Part shown: piece after piece, positions 1 to 6,874 of the stretch
How the letters are laid out: every line of letters starts with the position of its first letter
Numbering within the stretch: position 1 is the first letter of the stretch
NCBI GenBank assembly: GCA_030834765.1
Contig: JAUQXG010000191.1
Location: forward strand, 1-7,050
DNA from: Lutispora sp.
Lineage (GTDB): Bacteria; Bacillota; Clostridia; Lutisporales; Lutisporaceae
Length of the DNA: 7,050 nt
Direction: 5' to 3'
Program-made: the position numbers and the translations under genes
The notes under the pieces: model-generated
What the model was told of the DNA's origin: nothing
Database searches by the model: none
What the model saw: only the letters and a program-made list of their open reading frames with translations

Positions 1-564
1 TTCAAAATTGTATTTTGGAACATTTATTATTGACTTTCTGGTCACTACCCCAAAGAGTATCATCTCTTGCTCATTTTTTATTTTAAATGATAATTCTATC
101 ATTATATCTAAGTGTAAATCCTTATTTATATGGATCAATGCGCCGCCTCCGCTTATATCCATTATATTTCCTGCGAAAACTTCACCAAATTTATATGCTT
201 TTATATCTTCAACTACTCTTCCATGAAAATTATTTATTATACCTAATCGATAAAAATCTCTTCTTTGAATCTTATTTATAGCTGAATTTATTTGAACTCT
301 TAATCCTGTAATATTATCACTTATTTTTCCCAATACGATAACCGAAAATTTAAATACCGCATCTTCCTTTACAATAACAACATCAATGATAGCATCTTTT
401 GCAATATGAGATGAATCAAGCACCTCATCTGGTATCATTAAATCAATACGATTATCACCTACAATATTAATGATCTTAGATAAAAATCGCTTCTTAATGT
501 ATTTTGTCCTAAAACTTAGCTCGACTTTATCACCTATACTTGCATTTAGCTTTACTGTAGTCAT
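1..564 (-). CDS. PilZ-domain flagellar brake protein (YcgR/YpfA-like), 3' end outside window
   Basis: This protein probably senses cyclic di-GMP and acts on the flagellar motor, as YcgR does in enteric bacteria and YpfA (MotI/DgrA) in Bacillus. The frame is open from ATG 564 to the left edge, giving 188 residues with no stop; complete relatives are usually a little over 200, so only a short tail is missing. Residues 1 to about 95 match the layout of the N-terminal YcgR-like beta domain. The PilZ domain follows, with both ligand-binding motifs: RRDFYR (101-106), which contains the RxxxR element as R102-R106, and DISGGG (136-141), which fits [D/N]xSxxG. It starts 19 bases after the flhG stop, so it belongs to the same transcript. 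Its placement next to the placement genes and export genes supports a motility role rather than cellulose or alginate regulation. Whether it brakes stators or the rotor cannot be told from sequence. Confidence 0.88.
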   Translation of the reverse strand, partial: MTTVKLNASIGDKVELSFRTKYIKKRFLSKIINIVGDNRIDLMIPDEVLDSSHIAKDAIIDVVIVKEDAVFKFSVIVLGKISDNITGLRVQINSAINKIQRRDFYRLGIINNFHGRVVEDIKAYKFGEVFAGNIMDISGGGALIHINKDLHLDIMIELSFKIKNEQEMILFGVVTRKSIINVPKYNFE

Positions 565-573
565 TTCTATTAA

Positions 574-578
574 CCCCC
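574..578 (-). promoter_or_regulatory. Ribosome binding site of the PilZ gene
   Basis: A GGGGG run (minus strand, within TGGGGGTTAATAGAA) lies nine bases upstream of the ATG at 564 in the short gap after flhG. A second ATG, at 580-578, is out of frame and reaches a stop after 16 codons, so 564 is the better start. Confidence 0.6.
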
Positions 579-583
579 ATAAA

Positions 584-1489
584 TTAGCTATTAAACATTC
601 TTGCAAATTTATTGAAAAACATTTTTATACCCAAAGATTGTGTTTGATTAAATTGGGAGTTATTCACTAAGGTTTTTGCAATATCGTGTATATTTTTAGA
701 AGCTTCGCATTTCCTATAACTTATTACAAAGGGTTCCTGTCGTTTTACTGCCTTTGTAACATTGCTGTCATTTAGTATAAATCCAAGTTTTTCGAGTTTT
801 AATCCAAGAAATCTTTCAGTTACAAGGTTTAATTTGTCCAATACATTATACGCTTCTTCAATATCTTCAGCTCTGTTCACAACTAATTTTAAGTTTTTAT
901 TTTTATCCTTATAAGATATGGTTTTTATCAATGCATAGGCATCTGTTATTGCTGTTGGTTCAGGAGTTGTGACTATTATAACTTCCTTTGCTGCATGCAC
1001 AAAGCTCATAACGTTATCTGAAAGTCCTGCACCTGTATCGATTAAAATGATGTCAGCAGTCTCATCTAATTTTCCTAACTCAGTTAATAAGTCTATAAGT
1101 TGTTTTTTATCTAATTTTATTAATTCCTGCATACCTGACCCGCCAGAAATAAACTTTATTCCTGATGGGCCTTCTTCAATAATATCAAGTATACCTTTCT
1201 TATATTTTATCACATCAGATAAATTAAATTTAGCTGTTTTGCCTAATACTACATCAACATTTGAAAGTCCTAAGTCTGCATCAATAATGACTACTTTATA
1301 TCCCATTTCAGCTAAAACTATGCCAATATTAATTGTAAAGTTGGTTTTACCTACACCACCTTTGCCGCTAGTAATAGTAATAACCCTAGATGATTTATGT
1401 GTCAGTATATTCTTATATTGATCTTCTTCTAACTCCAACTCATTGATTTCGCTAATTATTTTCCTAAGTTTATCAGCTTGATCTTTCAT
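584..1489 (-). CDS. flhG: Flagellar number/placement ATPase FlhG (MinD/ParA family; YlxH)
   Basis: FlhG is a MinD-like ATPase that limits flagellar number and acts as the GTPase activator of FlhF; it cycles between cytoplasm and membrane. The protein is 301 residues, as expected. The extreme N-terminus carries the FlhF-activating DQAxxLR motif as DQADKLR (3-9), followed by a predicted helix. The ATPase core has the deviant Walker A KGGVGKT (43-49) with the signature lysine K43, the switch I-type motif VVIIDADLGLSNVD (66-79) and the Walker B-like IILIDTGAGLS (147-157). NR in LKLVVNRAED is the usual nucleotide-base contact region. The C-terminus IKMFFNKFARMF, alternating hydrophobic and basic residues, looks like a MinD-type amphipathic membrane-targeting helix. 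The start is supported by GGGAGAGAG within flhF and by the motif being so close to the N-terminus. Cell-division MinD is unlikely given the DQAxxLR helix and the flhF neighbour. Confidence 0.96.
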   Translation of the reverse strand: MKDQADKLRKIISEINELELEEDQYKNILTHKSSRVITITSGKGGVGKTNFTINIGIVLAEMGYKVVIIDADLGLSNVDVVLGKTAKFNLSDVIKYKKGILDIIEEGPSGIKFISGGSGMQELIKLDKKQLIDLLTELGKLDETADIILIDTGAGLSDNVMSFVHAAKEVIIVTTPEPTAITDAYALIKTISYKDKNKNLKLVVNRAEDIEEAYNVLDKLNLVTERFLGLKLEKLGFILNDSNVTKAVKRQEPFVISYRKCEASKNIHDIAKTLVNNSQFNQTQSLGIKMFFNKFARMFNS

Positions 1490-2666
1490 ATAGTCTCTCT
1501 CCCAAAATACATTTAATAATTTTGGTACTGTCAGCTTTTTCTATATCATCAGGCACACTTTGTCCTGTCGTGAAATAGCAAAGCTCCTTTTTTGAAATAT
1601 GAGAAACATTCAATATAGTACCATAAGAGGACGTCTCATCAAGCTTTGTAAAAATCAATTTATAGTCATTCAAAAAACTATAACTGTTTACAATTTCCAT
1701 ACAATCAGAATATTTTGTAGTAGCGCTCATAACTAAATAAATATCATAATCGAAATTCGCGCTAATTAAAGATTTTAATTCTAATAATTGATATTTATCT
1801 TTATGGCTTCTGCCAGCTGTGTCTACTAATATTATATCTTTATTGTGATAGTTATTGATTACATCTGAAAACTCATTAGGAGAATAAACAATTGATAAAG
1901 GAACACCTATTATTTCACAATAAGTTTTCAATTGTTCTACTGCAGATATTCTATAAGTATCAGACGTTATAACGCCAACATTTTTCTTTTCATTTAAAAC
2001 CATATCAGCAGCTAGCTTGGCTAGTGTGGTTGTTTTTCCCACTCCTGTTGGACCCACGAACATAATAATTTTTTGTTCTTTTTTATCATTCATATCTTCT
2101 TTCGTGACGACAATATATCTTTGTAAAATTGCGCTAATTTGTTTCTTGATGGCTTCTTCATCTTGACTATGGTTTATTTCTTCTTTTTCTACCAATTCTT
2201 TTTTTATCTCTTCTACTATAGTTCTACTAATATCACTATCTTCCAATCTCTTTATCAATTCGTTTGAAATTTCTGATAACCTTCCATCAAGTTTTTCATT
2301 GCTAATTGATTCATACATTTTAGATACCATATTTTTTATTTGATTCACTTCATTTTTAATAGCAGTATCTTCTGAACTTCGAATAGCATCTAAAGATTTA
2401 AGAAACTCATTGTTAAACTCGTTCTGTAGTTGCAATGGTCTGACATCTTCAATATCATTTCGTTTTTTTGTATTAGGTGGATACTCTTTGCTATTATCTA
2501 TGTCGATAGTAGCAACAACTTCAACTAATGGCTTCATGAAAAAGCCTAATAATCCTTTTCTTCTGATTTTTCTTGTACTTAATATGATTGCATCTCTTCC
2601 AAGATCTAGTTTAACTTTTTGAATGGCATCTTGAGAGTTCTCACCAATATACCTTTTTACCTTCAT
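1473..2666 (-). CDS. flhF: Flagellar placement GTPase FlhF (SRP family)
   Basis: FlhF is a signal-recognition-particle-type GTPase that marks where the flagellar basal body assembles at the membrane; it dimerises with GTP and is switched off by FlhG. The 397 residues fall into the usual three parts. A basic N-terminal B domain (1 to about 55) opens with MKVKRYIGENSQDAIQKVK and includes GRDAIILSTRKIRRKGLLGFF. A poorly conserved charged linker, probably helical, spans about 56-165. The NG GTPase domain follows (about 166-397). GTPase motifs are all present: G1 GPTGVGKT (205-212), G2 DTYRISAVEQL (236-246), G3 DTAGR (282-286), G4 TKLDE (340-344) and G5-region TTGQSVPDD (365-373). The start overlaps the flhA stop by one base (TAATG), with only a weak upstream GGGATGGTG, so translation is probably coupled. 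Its 3' end overlaps flhG by 17 bases. FtsY or Ffh are excluded by the FlhF-type B domain and the context. Confidence 0.97.
   Translation of the reverse strand: MKVKRYIGENSQDAIQKVKLDLGRDAIILSTRKIRRKGLLGFFMKPLVEVVATIDIDNSKEYPPNTKKRNDIEDVRPLQLQNEFNNEFLKSLDAIRSSEDTAIKNEVNQIKNMVSKMYESISNEKLDGRLSEISNELIKRLEDSDISRTIVEEIKKELVEKEEINHSQDEEAIKKQISAILQRYIVVTKEDMNDKKEQKIIMFVGPTGVGKTTTLAKLAADMVLNEKKNVGVITSDTYRISAVEQLKTYCEIIGVPLSIVYSPNEFSDVINNYHNKDIILVDTAGRSHKDKYQLLELKSLISANFDYDIYLVMSATTKYSDCMEIVNSYSFLNDYKLIFTKLDETSSYGTILNVSHISKKELCYFTTGQSVPDDIEKADSTKIIKCILGERLYERSS
1495..1503 (-). promoter_or_regulatory. Ribosome binding site of flhG inside the flhF coding sequence
   Basis: GGGAGAGAG lies five bases upstream of the flhG ATG (1489-1487), or nine counted from its GGGAG part. 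It encodes the LGER residues near the FlhF C-terminus. Ribosomes finishing flhF would pass over it, which fits coupled production of the two partner proteins. Confidence 0.7.
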
Positions 2667-4696
2667 TAAGCAATCACCATCCCTACAGATTGTACTTCAA
2701 CCGATGTATCTAATTCGTTATATGATAGAACAATTAATGATGGAGCCACCTGTTCGGTGAGTCTTTTAAAATATAACCTTACTACTGGAGATGTAAGTAA
2801 AATAGGCTGTTCTCCTATAGAAGTCAGTTTTTGAAGTTCTTTTAGTAAATTATTGATTATATTTTGTGCAATATTAGGATCTATGGATAAAAATGATCCA
2901 TATTCATTTTGTTGCACCGAATCCATAATTATCTGCTCCACTTTCATGTCAAGTGTTATTACTTTTACTTTTTTTCCATTTATAAACCTTTTTGTAATGC
3001 TTCTTTTAAGTGACTGCCTCACATATTCAGTAAGCATATCAGCATCTTTTGTCATATTCCCATAATCAGCCAAAGTTTCAAGTATAGTCACCATATCTCT
3101 AATAGAAATACTCTCTTTTAACAAATTGCATAAAACTTTTTGTACCTCACCTAATGTTAAAGTCTTAGGTAAAACATCTTCTACTAAAGCCGGATAAGTT
3201 TCCTTAACATTATCAATTAACTTCTGAACATCTTGCCTACCTAGTAGTTCATGAGAGTAAGACTTTATTATTTCTGTCAAATGAGTGGCAATAATTGATG
3301 GCGGATCTACTACTGTGTAACCCATCATTTCTGCTCTTTCTTTTTGACTGCCATTAATCCAAATTGCTGGCAATCCAAATGCCGGCTCAATGGTTTTTAT
3401 ACCATCTAATTCGCCTTCAGCAGTTCCAGGATTCATCGCCAAATAATTATCAAATACTATTTCTCCATCGGATACTTCGGTTCCCTTAATTTTAATAACA
3501 TATTGATTGGGCTTTAATTGTATATTATCTCTTAGTCTAATGATGGGGACTATCATTCCAAGCTCAAGGGCACATTGTCTTCTAATCATGACAACTCTAT
3601 CTAATAGGTCTCCGCCTTGATTTATATCAGCTAATGGAATAATGCCATATCCAAATTCCAATTCAATTGGATCAACTTGAAGAAGTGTCATAACATTTTC
3701 TGGTTTTCTGATTTCTTCTACCTCTATATCTTGAGCCTTCACTTCTTCTTCCATCCTAGTTTCTTTAATAGTCTTTTGCAGTGAATAGCCCATAAAGCTA
3801 AGAAAACATGCAAGTAAAATATTTGGCACAGGTGGAAGACCTGTAAAAGCAAGTACAAATAATACTCCAGAAGCTAAATACAAAACCCGAGGTTGTGCAA
3901 ACAATTGATTAATCAAATCAGTTCCTAAATTTGAATCAGATGCTGCTCTTGTTACTATAATAGCCATTGCTGTAGAAATTAATAAAGCAGGTACCTGGCT
4001 TACAAGTCCATCTCCTATAGTCAATATAGTAAACCTGCTAGCTGCCTCTTGCATAGTATATCCCAGCTGCATAATTCCAATGACAAAGCCTGCTGAAATA
4101 TTTATTATGGTAATAATAATACCTGCTATTGCATCACCTTTCACAAATTTACTGGCCCCATCCATTGCTCCATAAAAATCTGCTTCTCTTTGTATCTTTC
4201 TTCTTCTTTCTTTTGCATCTGCCTCACTTACCAACCCAGAATTTAAATCAGCATCTATCGCCATTTGTTTTCCAGGCATTGCATCTAATGTAAATCTAGC
4301 AGTAACTTCGGCAACTCTTTCAGCACCCTTTGTTATAACCATAAACTGTATAACTACTATAATAACAAATATAATGACTCCTACGATAGGGTTATTTCCT
4401 GTTACAAAACTTCCGAAAGCTTCTACTACTTTTCCGCCATCACCATTGCCAAGTATTAGCCTAGTGGTAGATATATTCAATGACAATCGAAATAATGTAG
4501 TAACAAGCAATAGCGAGGGGAAAACAGAAAATTCTAAGGCCTCTTTAGTGTACATTGAAATTAAAAGTATTACCAATGATAATGATATATTTATCGTAAG
4601 CAATATATCCAATAAGAATGTAGGAAGAGGTATTATAATTAAGAGCACTATACCTATTACTGCAAGTGCTACTATGATGTCACCGAATTTAAACAT
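2666..4696 (-). CDS. flhA: Flagellar export gate protein FlhA
   Basis: FlhA is the largest export-gate protein. A nonameric ring of its cytoplasmic domain docks chaperone-substrate complexes and the ATPase stalk, and its membrane part helps harness the proton motive force. From the start at 4696 the protein is 676 residues, the normal family length. The N-terminal half carries about eight membrane segments (between about residues 5 and 306). The FHIPEP family signature RFTLDAMPGKQMAIDADLNS begins at residue 134, followed by GLVSEADAKERRRKIQREAD and FYGAMDGASKFVKGDAIAG. After a charged linker (about 310-335) comes the soluble C-terminal domain, with VMIRRQCALELG, the VVDPPSIIATHLTEII block and RSITKRFINGKKVKVITLD. 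A longer reading from ATG 4711 would add MRRII and overlap flhB by four bases, but the AGGAG site fits 4696. The stop TAA shares its last A, in TAATG, with the flhF start. No defects are seen. Confidence 0.97.
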   Translation of the reverse strand: MFKFGDIIVALAVIGIVLLIIIPLPTFLLDILLTINISLSLVILLISMYTKEALEFSVFPSLLLVTTLFRLSLNISTTRLILGNGDGGKVVEAFGSFVTGNNPIVGVIIFVIIVVIQFMVITKGAERVAEVTARFTLDAMPGKQMAIDADLNSGLVSEADAKERRRKIQREADFYGAMDGASKFVKGDAIAGIIITIINISAGFVIGIMQLGYTMQEAASRFTILTIGDGLVSQVPALLISTAMAIIVTRAASDSNLGTDLINQLFAQPRVLYLASGVLFVLAFTGLPPVPNILLACFLSFMGYSLQKTIKETRMEEEVKAQDIEVEEIRKPENVMTLLQVDPIELEFGYGIIPLADINQGGDLLDRVVMIRRQCALELGMIVPIIRLRDNIQLKPNQYVIKIKGTEVSDGEIVFDNYLAMNPGTAEGELDGIKTIEPAFGLPAIWINGSQKERAEMMGYTVVDPPSIIATHLTEIIKSYSHELLGRQDVQKLIDNVKETYPALVEDVLPKTLTLGEVQKVLCNLLKESISIRDMVTILETLADYGNMTKDADMLTEYVRQSLKRSITKRFINGKKVKVITLDMKVEQIIMDSVQQNEYGSFLSIDPNIAQNIINNLLKELQKLTSIGEQPILLTSPVVRLYFKRLTEQVAPSLIVLSYNELDTSVEVQSVGMVIA

Positions 4697-4703
4697 AATA
4701 ATT

Positions 4704-4708
4704 CTCCT
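4704..4708 (-). promoter_or_regulatory. Ribosome binding site of flhA, decides the start
   Basis: AGGAG on the minus strand is a perfect core Shine-Dalgarno, seven bases (AATTATT) upstream of the ATG at 4696. It lies just downstream of the earlier in-frame ATG at 4711 and so cannot serve that codon. It also overlaps the flhB stop codon by one base. This favours 4696 as the real flhA start. Confidence 0.8.
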
Positions 4709-5805
4709 CATCGACTTTTCATACTATATACAAAAGCAAGAACTTCAGCAACAGCTTTATATAGCTCTATAGGTATACTTTGTCCAATCTCAACGCTTTT
4801 ATATAAAGCCTGAGCTAACGGCTTGTTTTCAACTATTATTACTTTGTTTTCCTTTGCAGACTCTTTTATTTTTTGTGCTATTAAATCTTTTCCTTTCGCT
4901 AAAACTAGCGGAGCTTCTGATACTAAAGTATCATATTTTATTGCAACTGCATAATGTGTAGGATTTGTTATAATTACATCTGCTTTAGGCACTTCGGCCA
5001 TCATTCTTCTAAGTGATAACTGTCTTTGTTTTTCTTTTATTTTTGACTTTATCTGAGGGTTTCCCTCAGTTTGCTTATATTCCTCTTTTATTTCTTGTTT
5101 AGACATTTTCTGGTTCTTTGCAAAATCCCAAATTTGAAATGCATAATCAAATATAGATAAAATTAAAAATGCGAAACCTGCTCTAAACCCAATATTAACA
5201 ATTGCATTTCCTATAAAAGCAGCTGTGTTTTCAACACTCATAGATATTAAATCAGGTATTGAATAATAATTTTTCCTCAAATACGAATATACAAGATAGC
5301 CAATTATAAAAATTTTAATATTGGATTTAAAAAACTCAACTAATGCATGCTTAGAAAAAATCCGTTTCGCTCCTTCAAGAGGATTTAATTTATTTAGTTT
5401 AGGCATTAAAGGTTTTAATGTAAATAAAAAACCAACTTGTAAGTAATTGCTTATCAAGCTTGCGGCTAAACCAATAAGAAGCAAGGGCGCACATATCTTT
5501 AAAAATACAATTGCACAATAAACAAACAGGTTCATTAAACTTTTTATTGTATATAAATTGTCACCCTGTATATTGGATAAAGACAGCATTCTTTTTGACA
5601 TTAAGATTAGTTCATTCATAATATATGGTATAAAAACTTTGATTCCCCAAAACATTAGCAACAGCAATATGGCAGAAATGAGCTCTCTGCTTTTTGCAAC
5701 TTGCCCTTTTTCTCTTGATTCTTGTTTCCTTTTAGGTGTAGCTTTCTCTGTCTTTTCTTCTGAGAACAATTGAAGATTAATATAAAAATTCTGCAATATG
5801 ATCAT
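4708..5805 (-). CDS. flhB: Flagellar export switch protein FlhB
   Basis: FlhB is the membrane protein that switches the export gate from rod/hook substrates to filament substrates, after self-cleavage in its cytoplasmic domain. The product is 365 residues, near the usual size. In order it shows the conserved cytoplasmic N-terminal patch EKTEKATPKRKQESREKGQV (17-36), about four membrane segments (roughly 41-62, 92-118, 160-176, 192-218), a charged linker with NQKMSKQEIKEEYKQTEGNP (231-250), and the autocleavage motif NPTH (281-284). Cleavage is expected between N281 and P282. The C-terminal domain continues with HYAVAIKYD and ENKPLAQALYKSVEIGQSIP. All key residues are intact. The ATG at 5805 overlaps the fliR stop as ATGA but lacks a usable spaced ribosome binding site. 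The in-frame TTG at 5796 would give 362 residues and may be the true start. The stop at 4710-4708 overlaps the flhA ribosome binding site. Confidence 0.96.
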   Translation of the reverse strand: MIILQNFYINLQLFSEEKTEKATPKRKQESREKGQVAKSRELISAILLLLMFWGIKVFIPYIMNELILMSKRMLSLSNIQGDNLYTIKSLMNLFVYCAIVFLKICAPLLLIGLAASLISNYLQVGFLFTLKPLMPKLNKLNPLEGAKRIFSKHALVEFFKSNIKIFIIGYLVYSYLRKNYYSIPDLISMSVENTAAFIGNAIVNIGFRAGFAFLILSIFDYAFQIWDFAKNQKMSKQEIKEEYKQTEGNPQIKSKIKEKQRQLSLRRMMAEVPKADVIITNPTHYAVAIKYDTLVSEAPLVLAKGKDLIAQKIKESAKENKVIIVENKPLAQALYKSVEIGQSIPIELYKAVAEVLAFVYSMKSR

Positions 5806-6587
5806 CCTTTAGCCATATTCTGAAGAATAATATAGATGAAGCTATACATTTTATCAAAAGTAATACTTAATACTCTGACAAAAACTGGCATCATAAAAAG
5901 TAAGGTCAATAAGCCAACAGCTACCTTTAAAGGCATTCCTATTACAAAAACATTCATTTGTGGCACTGTCCTAGCCAATATACCCAGCCCCATTTCTGCA
6001 AGTAAGCAAGCAGCTAAAACAGGGGCACTGATTTTAAATCCAATAATGAAAACATCACAAAATATCGAAACAACATTTTGCATCAGTGCTTCGCTTAGCA
6101 TAAAGTTTCCGATGGGCAAAATGTTGAAACTTTTATAGACAGCACTTAACAATATATGATGACCATCCATCATTAAAAATAGGATTGTTGTCAATATATA
6201 TAAAAAGTTACTTGTCAGCGGAACTTGAATGTCATTTATAGGATCCAATAAATTTACCATTCCAAACCCAATTTGTATATCTATAATCTGGCCAGCAGTA
6301 TAAAGTGCAGAAAAAACCAAAAAGCTAATATAGCCTAATATGATTCCAATAGCGAATTCCTTCCCAACTAATGCTGTATATGAAAACACATCGTTATAAT
6401 CTACCTTAACCTCTCCTAGCAACGGTAATACAATTAATGAACAGAAAAAAGATAGACCAATCTTCAAATATGTGGGCGTATCTTGCCTACCAAATACTGG
6501 TGCTACAACAAATAAAGATGTCATTCTGACAAATACAAGAAAAAATATAACAAACTTATCCACTAATAAAATATTAAATTGTTCCAT
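5802..6587 (-). CDS. fliR: Flagellar type III export gate protein FliR
   Basis: FliR is a polytopic membrane protein; one copy joins the FliP ring, and with FliQ it completes the export pore in the basal-body MS ring. The 261 residues match the usual length and are mostly hydrophobic, with about six membrane-associated segments. Family signatures are present: the R21 region followed by APVFGR (29-34), GQIIDIQIGFGMVNLLDP (99-116), the DGHH motif (141-144), and GILARTVPQMNVFVIGMPLK (202-221). The start codon lies five bases after the fliQ stop. The sequence before it (CGGTAAGTGTT) is a poor Shine-Dalgarno site, so translational coupling to fliQ is likely. The end overlaps the annotated flhB ATG by four bases. 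In some clostridia fliR and flhB are fused into one gene; here a genuine TGA separates them. Confidence 0.97.
   Translation of the reverse strand: MEQFNILLVDKFVIFFLVFVRMTSLFVVAPVFGRQDTPTYLKIGLSFFCSLIVLPLLGEVKVDYNDVFSYTALVGKEFAIGIILGYISFLVFSALYTAGQIIDIQIGFGMVNLLDPINDIQVPLTSNFLYILTTILFLMMDGHHILLSAVYKSFNILPIGNFMLSEALMQNVVSIFCDVFIIGFKISAPVLAACLLAEMGLGILARTVPQMNVFVIGMPLKVAVGLLTLLFMMPVFVRVLSITFDKMYSFIYIILQNMAKG
5806..5810 (-). promoter_or_regulatory. AAAGG ribosome-binding-like site at the fliR/flhB junction
   Basis: AAAGG sits inside the last codons of fliR. It directly touches the ATG at 5805 (zero spacing), which is too close for normal initiation. It lies nine bases before an in-frame TTG at 5796-5794. 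The site therefore hints that flhB may start at TTG, although ATGA-type termination-reinitiation at 5805 does not strictly need a spaced site. Confidence 0.4.
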
Positions 6588-6592
6588 AACAC

Positions 6593-6862
6593 TTACCGTA
6601 TATATAAATATATATTTTCATATAAGTTAATTGTAAAATCTGTCATTACTCGCATCATCCATGGGCCGAATATTAGCAATGCAATAAATATAGTAAGTAT
6701 CTTGGGTACAAAAGACAAAGTTTGCTCTTGTATTTGTGTTGTTGCCTGAATAATGCTTACAATCAATCCAACTAATAAACCTAGTCCCAAAACAGGTGCA
6801 GACAGCATGATTGTCACAGTAATGGCTTGCTTTGCTATGTCAATTATTAAATCTTCTCCCAT
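6593..6862 (-). CDS. fliQ: Flagellar type III export gate protein FliQ
   Basis: FliQ is a small two-helix membrane protein present in several copies in the FliP/FliQ/FliR export pore. The 89-residue length is exactly typical. Two hydrophobic hairpin helices are visible, at about residues 14-40 and 52-74. They are joined by the conserved loop TTQIQEQTLSFVPK (41-54), the best signature of the FliQ/SctS family. The N-terminus (MGEDLIIDIAKQAI) also fits family members. The start is supported by a strong GAGGTGG site. The gene ends five bases before the fliR ATG, so FliR translation probably depends on ribosomes arriving from fliQ. The gene is intact, with no unusual residues. Confidence 0.97.
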   Translation of the reverse strand: MGEDLIIDIAKQAITVTIMLSAPVLGLGLLVGLIVSIIQATTQIQEQTLSFVPKILTIFIALLIFGPWMMRVMTDFTINLYENIYLYIR

Positions 6863-6866
6863 AATT

Positions 6867-6873
6867 CCACCTC
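6867..6873 (-). promoter_or_regulatory. Ribosome binding site of fliQ
   Basis: On the minus strand GAGGTGG lies four bases upstream of the fliQ ATG at 6862. It is a one-mismatch match to the AGGAGG consensus and overlaps the second TGA of the tandem stops of fliP. This supports the fliQ start and a fliP-to-fliQ operon junction. Confidence 0.75.
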
Positions 6874-6874
6874 A

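Noticed and set aside
8..281. Two short + strand frames at the left edge and an apparently gene-free region from 1 to about 580
   Set aside because: The minus strand here holds the open PilZ-domain gene, which simply lacks its stop within the window; the + strand frames are its shadows.
969..1421. 150-codon open frame on the + strand, opposite flhG
   Set aside because: It is fully antisense to a gene with intact ATPase motifs, its translation has no recognisable domain, and its composition (many Ser, Ile, Pro) is typical of a shadow of AT-rich coding sequence.
4374..4772. 132-codon + strand open frame spanning the flhA start and flhB end
   Set aside because: It is antisense to two well-supported genes, with a low-complexity Ser/Asn/Ile-rich translation and no motif.
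5836..6138. 100-codon + strand open frame opposite fliR
   Set aside because: It is a shadow of the conserved FliR C-terminal half, with no ribosome binding site or domain of its own that I can see.
6863..6874. Possible terminator or promoter between fliP and fliQ, and in the other short gaps
   Set aside because: The gaps are at most 19 bases and are filled by ribosome binding sites; no hairpin followed by a T-run is visible.
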